Shown here in pieces: positions 29,717 to 37,829 of a stretch of DNA of 64,000 bases. The DNA is from an uncultured Cellvibrionales bacterium (GTDB lineage: Bacteria; Pseudomonadota; Gammaproteobacteria; Pseudomonadales; Cellvibrionaceae), in contig CAJWZU010000004.1 in assembly GCA_913050115.1 (NCBI GenBank), positions 24,724 through 88,723 on the forward strand, written 5' to 3'. Below the pieces are notes generated by a model, which worked only from the letters and a program-made list of their open reading frames with translations, was not told the origin of the DNA and searched no databases. How positions within the stretch are numbered: position 1 is the stretch's first letter; each line of letters starts with the position of its first letter. The position numbers and the translations under genes were made by a program.

Positions 29717-31531
29717 ATGTCAGATCAAACCCAAAAACAGTCTCGAATCAAAGAGTTAATCGCATTAGGTAAAGAACAGGGCTACCTGACTTATACCGAG
29801 GTTAACGATCACCTGCCGCAGGATATCTCCGACCCAGACCAGGTCGAAGACATTATCCAGATGATCAATGACATGGGCATCAAAGTGTTTGAAAAAGCAC
29901 CCGATGCCGATGATCTACTGACCGAAGGTGATTCTTCCGCCGATGATATTGCCGCCGCTGAAGCCGCGGCCGCTCTTGCAGCAGTAGAGACCGAAGCCGG
30001 TCGAACTACCGATCCTGTACGCATGTATATGCGTGAAATGGGCACCGTAGAGCTACTGACCCGCGAAGGCGAAATCGTTATCGCAAAACGCATTGAGGAA
30101 GGGACTCGCGAGCTGATGCACGCCATGACCTACTGGCCACAATGCGTCGAAAAATACATTGCAGAATTCGATCTGGTCGCCGCCGAAGAACGCCGCATGC
30201 CAGATGTTATTGCGGGTTGGCTAAACCCTACCGACCATGTTCCGTCCGCGCAGCAACAAGCTGAAGAAGCCCAGCGCCGCGAAGAGAACAACGAGCCGGA
30301 GGAAGAAAAGCATCCGGGTGGTATCGACCCAGAAGAAGCTGCCGAGCGCGTTAAAAACCTACGTGCCCAGATGGTGATAACTTCAGCGGCCATCGAAAAA
30401 GACGGCTGGGAAAGTAAGTCGGCACAGACAGAGGTTTGCGCTCTGGGCGATTTATTTAAGTACTTCAAGTTGCCACCGCGTCAATTTGATCCACTGTATA
30501 ACGTTACTCGCAGCTATCTTGATCGTGTGCGCAAAGAAGAGCGCACCATCATGAATCTATGCGTGCGCTATGCCAAAATGCCACGTAAAAACTTCATTAA
30601 AGAATTCCCTGGCAACGAAACTAACCCCGAGTGGATTGCCGACATAGTGGCTAAAAATCGCCCCTATTCAGAAGGCTTGAGCAATCAAGAAGTGGACATC
30701 ATGCGTTCACAGCGCAAGCTGGGGCGCATCGAAAAAGAAACTAAGCTAAAACTGGCCGCCATTAAAGACATCAACCGTCGCATGTCGATCGGTGAAGCGC
30801 GCGCTCGCCGCGCCAAGAAAGAAATGGTAGAAGCTAACCTGCGTCTAGTTATCTCTATCGCTAAGAAGTATACCAACCGCGGTCTGCAGTTCCTCGATTT
30901 GATCCAGGAAGGCAACATCGGCCTCATGAAAGCGGTCGACAAATTTGAATACCGTCGCGGCTACAAGTTCTCGACCTACGCCACCTGGTGGATTCGTCAG
31001 GCCATTACCCGCTCTATTGCTGACCAAGCGCGCACCATTCGTATCCCGGTGCACATGATTGAGACCATCAACAAACTCAACCGTGTATCGCGGCAGATGC
31101 TGCAGGAAATGGGGCGCGAGCCCACGCCAGAAGAACTTGGCGAGCGCATGGAGATGCCAGAAGACAAGGTTCGCAAGGTATTAAAAATTGCCAAAGAACC
31201 TATCTCCATGGAAACTCCAATCGGCGACGATGAAGACTCTCATCTGGGCGATTTCATTGAAGACGTAGCGATTACCTCTCCGATAGAGTCGGCAACAGTT
31301 GAAGGTCTGACCGAAGCGACTCGCTCAGTACTGTCGGGGCTAACCGCCCGCGAAGCCAAAGTGTTACGCATGCGTTTCGGCATCGACATGAACACCGACC
31401 ACACTCTTGAAGAAGTGGGTAAGCAGTTCGACGTGACCCGTGAGCGTATTCGTCAAATCGAAGCCAAAGCGTTGCGCAAATTGCGCCACCCTACACGCTC
31501 CGATCACTTGCGTAGCTTCCTCGACGAGTAA
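29717..31531 (+). CDS. rpoD: RNA polymerase sigma-70 factor
   Basis: Primary sigma factor. The 604-aa protein starts [15 protein letters not shown] at 29717 with region 1.1, then region 1.2 ([16 protein letters not shown]), a non-conserved region, region 2 ([29 protein letters not shown]), region 3 and region 4 ([20 protein letters not shown]). A possible TATAAT lies at 29674-29679, 38 bp upstream, and might be an internal promoter in addition to read-through from rpsU. Confidence 0.98.
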   Translation: MSDQTQKQSRIKELIALGKEQGYLTYTEVNDHLPQDISDPDQVEDIIQMINDMGIKVFEKAPDADDLLTEGDSSADDIAAAEAAAALAAVETEAGRTTDPVRMYMREMGTVELLTREGEIVIAKRIEEGTRELMHAMTYWPQCVEKYIAEFDLVAAEERRMPDVIAGWLNPTDHVPSAQQQAEEAQRREENNEPEEEKHPGGIDPEEAAERVKNLRAQMVITSAAIEKDGWESKSAQTEVCALGDLFKYFKLPPRQFDPLYNVTRSYLDRVRKEERTIMNLCVRYAKMPRKNFIKEFPGNETNPEWIADIVAKNRPYSEGLSNQEVDIMRSQRKLGRIEKETKLKLAAIKDINRRMSIGEARARRAKKEMVEANLRLVISIAKKYTNRGLQFLDLIQEGNIGLMKAVDKFEYRRGYKFSTYATWWIRQAITRSIADQARTIRIPVHMIETINKLNRVSRQMLQEMGREPTPEELGERMEMPEDKVRKVLKIAKEPISMETPIGDDEDSHLGDFIEDVAITSPIESATVEGLTEATRSVLSGLTAREAKVLRMRFGIDMNTDHTLEEVGKQFDVTRERIRQIEAKALRKLRHPTRSDHLRSFLDE

Positions 31532-31546
31532 GTAATTCAGTAAAGT

Positions 31547-31602
31547 TTGTTTCCATAGTGAATTGCTATAGAAACAATAAACGTGGCGCACTATAATGCG
31601 CC
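31547..31602 (+). terminator. Two hairpins after rpoD
   Basis: First hairpin TTGTTTCCATAG / CTATAGAAACAA (11 of 12 paired, loop TGAATTG), then GGCGCA / TGCGCC at 31585-31602 followed by CCTTAATTT. Neither has a long T tract, so termination would be partial or factor-aided. Confidence 0.5.
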
Positions 31603-31626
31603 CCTTAATTTCTACTTAGCGTAGGA

Positions 31627-31726
31627 TTTTTAAGTGCAAGCGAGTATCCGCACAGAAAATTGAAGGCGCATACATTAAGTATGTAACTGACGTTTTCGAG
31701 CAGGCATCGATGCAGACACTTAAAAA
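31627..31726. repeat. 100-bp element with 10-bp terminal inverted repeats
   Basis: Perfect inverted ends TTTTTAAGTG (31627-31636) and CACTTAAAAA (31717-31726) bound a 100-bp segment with an inner CATAC/GTATG palindrome (31669-31683). It ends 10 bp before the tRNA gene. The form suits a small non-autonomous repeat, but only one clear copy is in the window. Confidence 0.5.
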
Positions 31727-31736
31727 GACAAGTTAA

Positions 31737-31813
31737 GGGCCTTTAGCTCAGTTGGTTAGAGCATACGACTCATAATCGTCAGGTCCCCAGTTCGAGTCTG
31801 GGAAGGCCCACCA
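31737..31813 (+). tRNA. tRNA with CAU anticodon, probably tRNA-Ile2
   Basis: A complete 77-nt cloverleaf with encoded CCA: acceptor GGGCCTT/AAGGCCC, D arm GCTC...GAGC, anticodon loop CTCATAA (CAU), T arm CCCAG-TTCGAGT-CTGGG. The acceptor pairs C4-G69 and C5-G68, and the CGA/TCG part of the anticodon stem, agree with tRNA-Ile2, whose C34 becomes lysidine by TilS, rather than elongator tRNA-Met. Automated tools would often label it Met. It lies downstream of rpoD. Confidence 0.9.
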
Positions 31814-31821
31814 TATTGAAG

Positions 31822-31852
31822 ACCGCAGCCTGCGAGGGTTGCGGTTTTTTTT
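31822..31852 (+). terminator. Terminator after tRNA
   Basis: Arms ACCGCAGCC and GGTTGCGGT pair at 9 of 9 positions (one G-T) around loop TGCGAG, followed by a T8 run. It begins 9 bp after the tRNA CCA. Confidence 0.9.
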
Positions 31853-31854
31853 CG

Positions 31855-31930
31855 CCTGACGATTATGAGCCGTGCCAACTCAGCTCTTTACCGACAAGAT
31901 GGTCAGGTCCCCAGTTCGAGTCTGGGAAGG
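31855..31930. pseudogene. Scrambled second copy of the tRNA
   Basis: 31855-31892 is an inverted, degraded copy of the tRNA 5' part (D arm to anticodon stem), including 15 identical bases (31855-31869 against 31769-31783). 31902-31930 is a direct copy of 29 identical bases from the variable region to the acceptor stem (tRNA 31778-31806). The acceptor 5' strand, part of the D loop and CCA are missing, so it cannot make a tRNA. It looks like a recombination or integration scar. Confidence 0.75.
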
Positions 31931-32519
31931 AGGTTTTTGCTCCAGGCAACACCTGCATTCACCACATCCCTGTGGCTCGGCCTTTATATTCTGTGGTGAC
32001 ACACGATAAAGAATGGAGATCATATCGAAAGATGTGCGCAGTAAATTTTAGGTAGGACGCACCGCCATAACTCGGACAGGGCTTTATATCGCGCGGCCAA
32101 TTGCTGGGTTTTCGTAAGGGTTAAAGTGACATTAGCTTGTTAACAACCCACACTTAAGGTGTAGAGTGCAACATCTGAGTACGACTTATCTTCAGATAAT
32201 GATGCCGTTTATGCTCATTAATCGACCGAATGGAAGATCAAAAATATTGCTGCTCAAAAGTACGTTATTATTCAGCTTGGAGCTCGCTCTGCATCTGTAC
32301 CGAGTGTTTATACAGATTCCTAGGCTCAAAATATTGGTGTTTAACTTAGCTCGAACCGACATTTAACGTTTAAGCGGTATTGGGTGAACAAATAATTAAG
32401 GCATCCTATTTTTTTACGGGCTCTATTTACCCATAACAGAGGGTTATCTGCAAAAAAAACGACAACACCCATAATACCCCCTTAGCAGTAAATCTCTGCA
32501 GTCATAATAAACTTATACC
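31931..32519. other. AT-rich region without a clear gene
   Basis: About 590 bp between the tRNA remnant and the RluA-type gene. It contains the second CCACA..TGTGG-CTCGGC repeat (31962-31981). Short open frames (up to 66 codons) have no recognisable family or ribosome-binding site. The region looks like degraded or imported sequence. Confidence 0.5.
31962..31981. repeat. Short repeat CCACA..TGTGG-CTCGGC, copy 2
   Basis: CCACA-TCCC-TGTGG followed by CTCGGC, matching the copy at 15718-15737 at 18 of 20 positions. Same orientation. Confidence 0.35.
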
Positions 32520-33533
32520 ATGCCTAAAGTTACCGCCGAATTCACCTCTACTACCCCTCTTTTGCACAGAGGAGAAAATATTATTGATTATTTAGTCCAT
32601 AAATTTACCTATCAATCTAAAGATAAATGGTTGGAGAATCTCCAGTCTGGATTGATGACTGTCGATGGTAAAATTGTGGGTCCAGATTTTAAACTTTTAG
32701 GTGCTGATGAGCTGCTATTTATTATCAAAGACTTTGATGAACCCGATATAGACACCTCAGTTGAGAGTTTGCGCTCTATGGGGGATTTGCATATCGTAGG
32801 CAAACCAGCTGGTGTTCCTATTCATCGCACCGGCCGAATCCTAGTTAATACCTTTACCAATAATGTTAAAAAAGCACTGAAGGTAGACGCTTGGCCTTTA
32901 CACCGCTTAGATAAAGAAACGTCAGGCCTGATGTTATTTTCAAGTTCTAAGGCGTTTTGTAAAAAACATCAATCTAAAATGGACGATTTACTAAAACGTA
33001 AACTTTACCTAGCGTTAGTACATGGAAAGTTTAGTGGTATTCAAACCATTGACGTTGCTATTGCCCAGAATGTGGGCGGTAATCTCCGTGCGAGGATGGT
33101 TCCCACAGCCGTTGACAGTGGCGGCAAACCGTCCAAAACAGTCGTGCACAAAGTGTGCACGGTTGATGATAACGAGACTTCCGCTAAAACCTTAGTTCTG
33201 TGTGAAATTTTCAGTGGCCGTAAACATCAAATACGTGCGCATTTAGAGTCTATCGGATGCCCTATTGTAGGGGATAAAATTTATGGTACCGATGGCGTAG
33301 ATTATGCCGAAATGTGTGAAACAGGATTGCCAAGAGAAGAAGTCTTGCGACGTTTCAGCTACCCACATCAAATGCTACATTCACTGTGTTCTGAAATTCA
33401 TTTAGCCGGTGAGAGTTTTTGGGTGCAGAGCGCATTACTGAGCGATGCCTTTATTCACGAACTGGGCCTCGTGCCAAACTGGAGAGATATAGTGGAAGCT
33501 AAATTATTGGAGATTAAGAATATTAGAACCTGA
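32520..33533 (+). CDS. RluA-family pseudouridine synthase
   Basis: A 337-aa enzyme that isomerises uridine in rRNA or tRNA. The catalytic motif is HRLDKETSGLMLF with Asp131; it also has GKPAGVPIHRTGR upstream, KRKLYLALVHG, and GRKHQIRAHLESIGCPIVGDKIYG. An S4-like N-terminus (about 15-70) precedes the catalytic domain. The substrate position cannot be told from sequence. The gene is clearly more AT-rich than the housekeeping genes to its left and follows the tRNA scar, so transfer is plausible. Confidence 0.88.
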   Translation: MPKVTAEFTSTTPLLHRGENIIDYLVHKFTYQSKDKWLENLQSGLMTVDGKIVGPDFKLLGADELLFIIKDFDEPDIDTSVESLRSMGDLHIVGKPAGVPIHRTGRILVNTFTNNVKKALKVDAWPLHRLDKETSGLMLFSSSKAFCKKHQSKMDDLLKRKLYLALVHGKFSGIQTIDVAIAQNVGGNLRARMVPTAVDSGGKPSKTVVHKVCTVDDNETSAKTLVLCEIFSGRKHQIRAHLESIGCPIVGDKIYGTDGVDYAEMCETGLPREEVLRRFSYPHQMLHSLCSEIHLAGESFWVQSALLSDAFIHELGLVPNWRDIVEAKLLEIKNIRT

Positions 33534-33716
33534 CTACAAATAGACGAGTTATTGTGAGTAGATAACTCCAAGTAAAGTGTACAAAGGGCAGGTAAGGATG
33601 TTTATTGCGCTAACGTCGTCGGTACTTTGCTCGGTCGCTCACAGATGGGGGGGTTGCCTTATAACCGGGCGCGATACCTCGCCAGTAATGCACAATTAGA
33701 TACCTGTCCCTTATGC

Positions 33717-34103
33717 TCACCCCTTTTGGCACTGCCTTAGCTGCTTGTTCAGCTCTCTGCGGCGCGCCCTAAGTGTGTTCCCTCTGGCCGCTTTATAACC
33801 GGCCCGCAACTGGCGCTGCACTTTATCAATACGGGTTTGATATTTACTGCAGTCCTCGCGTTTGCGAGTTCGCTTTTTATGGCGCTTTTTTTTAACCCTT
33901 TTAGGGCGCGGTTTAATATTGGCGGGGGGCGCGATGCGATTATCCGCTGGAGCATGATATTTAAGCGACGTTTGACCGCCCTTAGGAGGCGAGTCACTGT
34001 AGTGAGTGCGGCCGTGAGCATCGACCCACTTAAACAGCTCGGCCTGAGTGGGAGCTGTAACCAGTATTATCCAGAGCAACAACCACCGATTGTTGGATTG
34101 CAT
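33717..34103 (-). CDS. DUF4124-containing secreted protein
   Basis: A 128-aa protein with a signal peptide (NNRWLLLWIILVTAPTQA) and the DUF4124 motif LFKWVDAHGRTHYSDSPP just after it. The C-terminal half is strongly basic (repeated K/R, about 65-90) and then helical. I place the start at 34103, which has AAAGGA 8 bp upstream; the frame is open eight codons earlier. DUF4124 proteins are common in gammaproteobacteria and have no known role. Confidence 0.75.
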   Translation of the reverse strand: MQSNNRWLLLWIILVTAPTQAELFKWVDAHGRTHYSDSPPKGGQTSLKYHAPADNRIAPPANIKPRPKRVKKKRHKKRTRKREDCSKYQTRIDKVQRQLRAGYKAARGNTLRARRRELNKQLRQCQKG

Positions 34104-34179
34104 AGCCGAGTTCCTTTCGTCATCCATAACGAGTGTTTAGTGTAGATCACCCACGCTGTTACACTGCACCATTTTTAAG

Positions 34180-34932
34180 ATGTCCGTCTTTATGTCCAGC
34201 AACAGCAAAGAAATCTTTCGTGGTTTTGATGAATATGGCCCAGTGCAGGTATTAGACGATGGCAATCAACGCCGCCTAGCGTTTGGCGAGGGCGACCACC
34301 AGAGCTGCATGCTTAAAGCGGCGCCAACACAGCTGCACTACGACTACACCCGCGCTATGGTTCTGGCTCTATTGCTTAACCCATCGGCTAAACGCGCGCT
34401 GCTACTGGGTTTGGGAGCAGGCTCACTAGCAGGATTTTTATATCAACACAGTCAGCTACAGCTGACTGCAGTGGAACTTCGTCAACAAGTCATTGATGTC
34501 GCTTTCCGCTATTTTGAGCTGCCTCGCTCAAAACGCTTAGCGGTCATCAATGAAAACGCCTTGCATTACTTACAGCGCAGCGAACCTGACGATTTCGACT
34601 TTATTTTTAGTGATATTTACACCGGTAATGGCGTCGATGATTTACAACTGCAGGAGTCATATCTGGATATGTGCCGCGAGTGTTTGAACCACCAGGGCTG
34701 GCTAATATTAAACTGCTGGCGCGAGCACCAAACCGATAGAGACTTAATTGAAATACTGCGCAGCCGCTTTAGCCAGCTTTACAGCTGCACTACACAAAGT
34801 GGCAACTGGATTCTTTTTGCTGGCAATAGTCCATTGCCAGGACAAAAAACACTGCAACAGGCGGCAAAAAAGCTGTCTGTGCGAGCGGGGTTTAGCTTAC
34901 AGGGCGTCATTAAAAAACTGCATCCGCTTTAG
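34180..34932 (+). CDS. Spermidine-synthase-like methyltransferase fold
   Basis: A 250-aa Rossmann protein. It has the nucleotide loop LLLGLGAGSLAGFLYQ, an acidic end of strand 2 (LTAVELRQQVIDVA), NENALHYLQ and FDFIFSDIYTGNG, the pattern of SpeE-like proteins. Residues needed for spermidine synthase are not clearly conserved, so it may act on another substrate. An ATG at 34192 could also be the start. It is divergent from the DUF4124 gene. Confidence 0.75.
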   Translation: MSVFMSSNSKEIFRGFDEYGPVQVLDDGNQRRLAFGEGDHQSCMLKAAPTQLHYDYTRAMVLALLLNPSAKRALLLGLGAGSLAGFLYQHSQLQLTAVELRQQVIDVAFRYFELPRSKRLAVINENALHYLQRSEPDDFDFIFSDIYTGNGVDDLQLQESYLDMCRECLNHQGWLILNCWREHQTDRDLIEILRSRFSQLYSCTTQSGNWILFAGNSPLPGQKTLQQAAKKLSVRAGFSLQGVIKKLHPL

Positions 34933-35066
34933 ACAAGGTATAGCCGTCTGTTAACATTCTCCAAATTTCGACCGCCTGTCACCGCCACAAGGATGATGTG
35001 GTAACACCGAAGACGCATGAGTATCAGAATTTACTTTTGACGCTATTAAAAAGGCAGGGAACCTTT

Positions 35067-36413
35067 TCAATAGCCCTTTAATTGAGCCAAAGCGCCCGTC
35101 AAGTTACGCCACAGCATTCTGTTTTCAACCGCATAAAATATGGCTTCGTTACTGTCACCCGCCGCACAATAGGGTGAATCAGGCTGCGGTAAGTCTCCCT
35201 CTAACAGCAACAGATCAGGCACGCCAGCATTACAGTCATATGCCTGTCGTAGCGCTTTATTGATAATAGCTGGCTTTGTTTGCAAAGCGATTAAACACAG
35301 GGCGCGGCTATAAGCCAGAAAAGCACTGTAGCTTAGCTCATCTGAATACTCGTCAATAAAGCTCAAAGTTTCATCATAACGCCCCATTTCCATCAGTAAG
35401 GCTGGCAATAAATAGCGCGCACCCAAGTTATCACTCGGGCACAACTGCAGGCACTCTCGATAACAGACCAGGGATTTGTCGCGCATATGCGCCTGACGAT
35501 AAGCGTCTGCAAGATTAACCAGTGCGCGCATAAAGGGCCGAGTTTCAATTAAGCCCCAAAAGAAACCAACGTTATCGTCAAAAAAATCAGCGCCCAACTG
35601 AGCCCGACCCAAATTAACCGCTTGCTCAAGAAGCTGGATACGGCGTTTTTTATCGCGTTCCAGTTCTGACTCTTGCAACAACTGATCGACGATACCCAAT
35701 GTTTCAGACTCAAACCCCTCCGGCGGCTGTGGCGGCATATTGTCGTCGGCCCCAGCTATTAACCCCGAAAAATCATCGCCCCATTCCACATCTGGGCCAT
35801 CGGTAACGAGAATATAGGCCATCTCAATCAGCTCTTTAATATTTGACGGTAAACGCCTGCGCGCCTGTACCATCATCTCGGGCAGAGTCATAATCTCCTT
35901 CCAACTGGAATTGTCATATACTGCTCTGGCGACATCGGCATCAATAAAGACAAAGATACTCTCACACGCAAATGCCAGCAGGCGCTGATACACATCCACC
36001 AGCTCGACTTGATCCTCAGCTTCGGCTCGGCCCAGACAAAAACTTAAGCCGGTATGCACCCCTTTAGCCCAGTTGGCTATAGGGTTTTCATCGCCAAAAT
36101 TTTGATCAAAATTAGCGACATCAAATTGCGTTTTGGGCGGTAACTTGTAACGATATTCGTAGAGTTCATCCATAGTTTGTGTGGTTAAACGATCAAACAA
36201 ATCGACAAAATTAGTATTGTCATAAATATCATCGGCCAGCGAAGTTTTATCCCCCAACAGCATATGGTAGATAAAGTCCGCATTGGCACTACTGTCAACA
36301 CAAGTAAAGGCTGTAATCAGGCCTTTAGTAAAATGTAAATCGACCGCACCGGCGCGCGCCAAGATTTGTTTCAATTCACGTATTTCTGCGCCGCTGAGGC
36401 GAGCTTTAGACAT
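35067..36413 (-). CDS. Large protein with TPR-like C-terminal half
   Basis: A 448-aa soluble protein starting MSKARLSGAEIREL at 36413. The N-terminal half has a segment (HFTKGLITAFTCVDSS and LPEMMVQARRRLPSNIKELIEMAY) that vaguely recalls YecA/UPF0149 proteins. The C-terminal half, from about residue 270, has helical repeats of TPR type (RALVNLADAYRQAHMRDKSL, ALLMEMGRYDETLSFI). I do not recognise the family and assign no function. It starts 86 bp from a divergent membrane protein gene, and the two could be functionally linked. Confidence 0.6.
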   Translation of the reverse strand: MSKARLSGAEIRELKQILARAGAVDLHFTKGLITAFTCVDSSANADFIYHMLLGDKTSLADDIYDNTNFVDLFDRLTTQTMDELYEYRYKLPPKTQFDVANFDQNFGDENPIANWAKGVHTGLSFCLGRAEAEDQVELVDVYQRLLAFACESIFVFIDADVARAVYDNSSWKEIMTLPEMMVQARRRLPSNIKELIEMAYILVTDGPDVEWGDDFSGLIAGADDNMPPQPPEGFESETLGIVDQLLQESELERDKKRRIQLLEQAVNLGRAQLGADFFDDNVGFFWGLIETRPFMRALVNLADAYRQAHMRDKSLVCYRECLQLCPSDNLGARYLLPALLMEMGRYDETLSFIDEYSDELSYSAFLAYSRALCLIALQTKPAIINKALRQAYDCNAGVPDLLLLEGDLPQPDSPYCAAGDSNEAIFYAVENRMLWRNLTGALAQLKGY

Positions 36414-36498
36414 AGAGTACTCTTCAAGAATAAATAGCCGCTGCAATTGTCGACCTAATAAGGTAGTTTCTATTAATTACACTCGTTTGGACACTAGA

Positions 36499-37152
36499 AT
36501 GGGCACTAAATTGATGCAATATGCTTATGCGCTGGTCACCGTACTCTCGCTGCTATTAGCACAGGGGGCACATGCACAAATCGCCGCCGAATTAACCGAG
36601 CCACAAGACAGTGCTTACGTTCGCATCAATGTCGGTATTGAAACGGCTGGATTGACCTTAGCTGCAGACCGCATGATATTGGCCACACAGGAACTGGCTA
36701 AGAGCATTCGCCTGCTGGCCGAAAACCCTAATATGAGCGCAGAGCAGCAGCAACTGCTGGGCCAAACTCTGCTTAAGGTGGGGGAAATATCGACTTCGGT
36801 AAACCATACCCTGGCAGAGCTACCCAAAACAATGCAGGAAGTCGTGGATCGCAACCGTGAACCTGTCTTCAGTTTAGTAGAGGGTGTAGGTAATCAAGTA
36901 ACCACGACACTCGCAATTCTGGGGCTATTGTTAATACTGTTGTTGGCTGTGGTACTGGGACTGGTGTATCAGTTTATACTCAAGCCCATTCAGTCGGCCA
37001 TGGTAACCACATCCAATAACCTCAGCGTTTTATCACAATCGCTACAACATACCGCGCAACTGGTTGACGGCATTCAACAGCAACAGCCACTGCCACTGCC
37101 AACCATTAGAAAAGGTCGTTTTGCGAAGGGACGCTATCAACCTCCAATGTAA
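36499..37152 (+). CDS. Membrane-anchored protein with signal peptide
   Basis: A 217-aa protein. It has a signal peptide (MGTKLMQYAYALVTVLSLLL and cleavage after GAHA, about residue 25), a helical periplasmic region (about 30-140), a strong membrane segment (TTTLAILGLLLILLLAVVLG, about 145-165) and a cytosolic tail rich in Gln and Pro. The shape recalls a small sensor or coiled-coil anchor, but no family is recognised. The start at 36499 was chosen because the signal peptide begins there; the frame is open far upstream only as the shadow of the divergent gene. Its last 47 bp overlap the DUF1289 gene on the other strand. Confidence 0.6.
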   Translation: MGTKLMQYAYALVTVLSLLLAQGAHAQIAAELTEPQDSAYVRINVGIETAGLTLAADRMILATQELAKSIRLLAENPNMSAEQQQLLGQTLLKVGEISTSVNHTLAELPKTMQEVVDRNREPVFSLVEGVGNQVTTTLAILGLLLILLLAVVLGLVYQFILKPIQSAMVTTSNNLSVLSQSLQHTAQLVDGIQQQQPLPLPTIRKGRFAKGRYQPPM

Positions 37153-37357
37153 CCAGTTTAGCCTGGTTAGCTCGACGCTCGCGCTGGCCACACGCTTTAA
37201 CAATTTGGCGTTTCACATCCTGTTCCAGCTCATTCCAATACTGGCGCTCTTCGCGCGATCGAAAGCAACCCTGACAAAATCCGCGCGGGCCATTCTGACA
37301 CACACCGATGCAGGGGTTATTGATTTCAAAAAATTCAATCTGCTTCACAAGCCACAT
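37106..37357 (-). CDS. DUF1289 small cysteine-rich protein
   Basis: An 83-aa protein with the DUF1289 signature NNPCIGVCQN followed by FCQGCFRSREE and a tryptophan (YW). The four cysteines (CxxxC and CxxC) probably bind a metal. Function is unknown across the family. Its 3' end overlaps the convergent membrane-protein gene by 47 bp. Confidence 0.8.
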   Translation of the reverse strand: MWLVKQIEFFEINNPCIGVCQNGPRGFCQGCFRSREERQYWNELEQDVKRQIVKACGQRERRANQAKLVTLEVDSVPSQNDLF

Positions 37358-37629
37358 GCCTAATAGTGTACCTCCAGATTACTTAGCTTTACCGCGAGAA
37401 GCCATAACTTGATCATTTTTACCTCTAAAAAAGATCAAGCCGAGTGATTACCAGCGATGAACAAGCCTTAATTGTCGCGACAGCATCTGGCATCCAAAAT
37501 GCCATACCTTGAGATGAGGTTTGAAGCCGATATTAGATTAAAAAAAGTTTATAAGCCTTGCATTTTTTAAGCCCAAAGAAGATAAAGGCCATAAAATATG
37601 TGAGCACTCACACACATCTTTTATTCAGG

Positions 37630-37638
37630 ATATCCACA
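37630..37638 (+). promoter_or_regulatory. DnaA-like box upstream of nrdA
   Basis: ATATCCACA matches the DnaA box TTATCCACA at 8 of 9 positions, 7 bp before the first NrdR box. DnaA-ATP control of nrdAB is established in E. coli; here it is inferred. Confidence 0.45.
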
Positions 37639-37644
37639 GGCTTT

Positions 37645-37660
37645 ACACAACATATAGTGT
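37645..37660 (+). promoter_or_regulatory. NrdR box 1
   Basis: ACACAACATATAGTGT matches the NrdR consensus ACACWATATATWGTGT at 15 of 16 positions. It is paired with a second box 30 bp away, about three helical turns, the usual arrangement for cooperative NrdR binding. Confidence 0.85.
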
Positions 37661-37674
37661 TGCGAAGGCATCGA

Positions 37675-37690
37675 GCACACCATATAGTGT
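37675..37690 (+). promoter_or_regulatory. NrdR box 2
   Basis: GCACACCATATAGTGT matches the NrdR consensus at 13 of 16 positions, 30 bp after box 1 in the same face of the helix. Together they predict repression of nrdAB-ferredoxin when dATP is plentiful. Confidence 0.8.
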
Positions 37691-37829
37691 GTTGTATCAG
37701 GTTTGGGCCTATTTCTAATCAGTATCGGCACACACCTCCCGATTCACAAAGGATGTGTATTCAGGACGCAAGGACCGCTATCGTCCTCCTTTAATAAACA
37801 CCCTGCTTCTAAAATATTTAAGGTTGGCA

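Larger units (their letters stand above)
37358..37829. other. nrdA upstream control region
   Basis: About 470 bp between DUF1289 and nrdA. The left half has no clear feature. The right half holds a DnaA-like box and two NrdR boxes (listed separately). A coding frame begins at 37755 but its first 25 codons are unlike NrdA, so I treat this part as untranslated. Confidence 0.6.

Noticed and set aside
31816..32055. 79-codon open frame after the tRNA
   Set aside because: It runs through the tRNA terminator and the scrambled tRNA copy, and it has no ribosome-binding site or family resemblance.
32166..32366. 66-codon open frame before the RluA-type gene
   Set aside because: AT-rich, no ribosome-binding site and no recognisable motif; treated as chance.
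36283..36498. N-terminal extension of the membrane protein gene
   Set aside because: These 72 codons are antisense to the start of the divergent gene, and a signal peptide begins precisely at the 36499 ATG.
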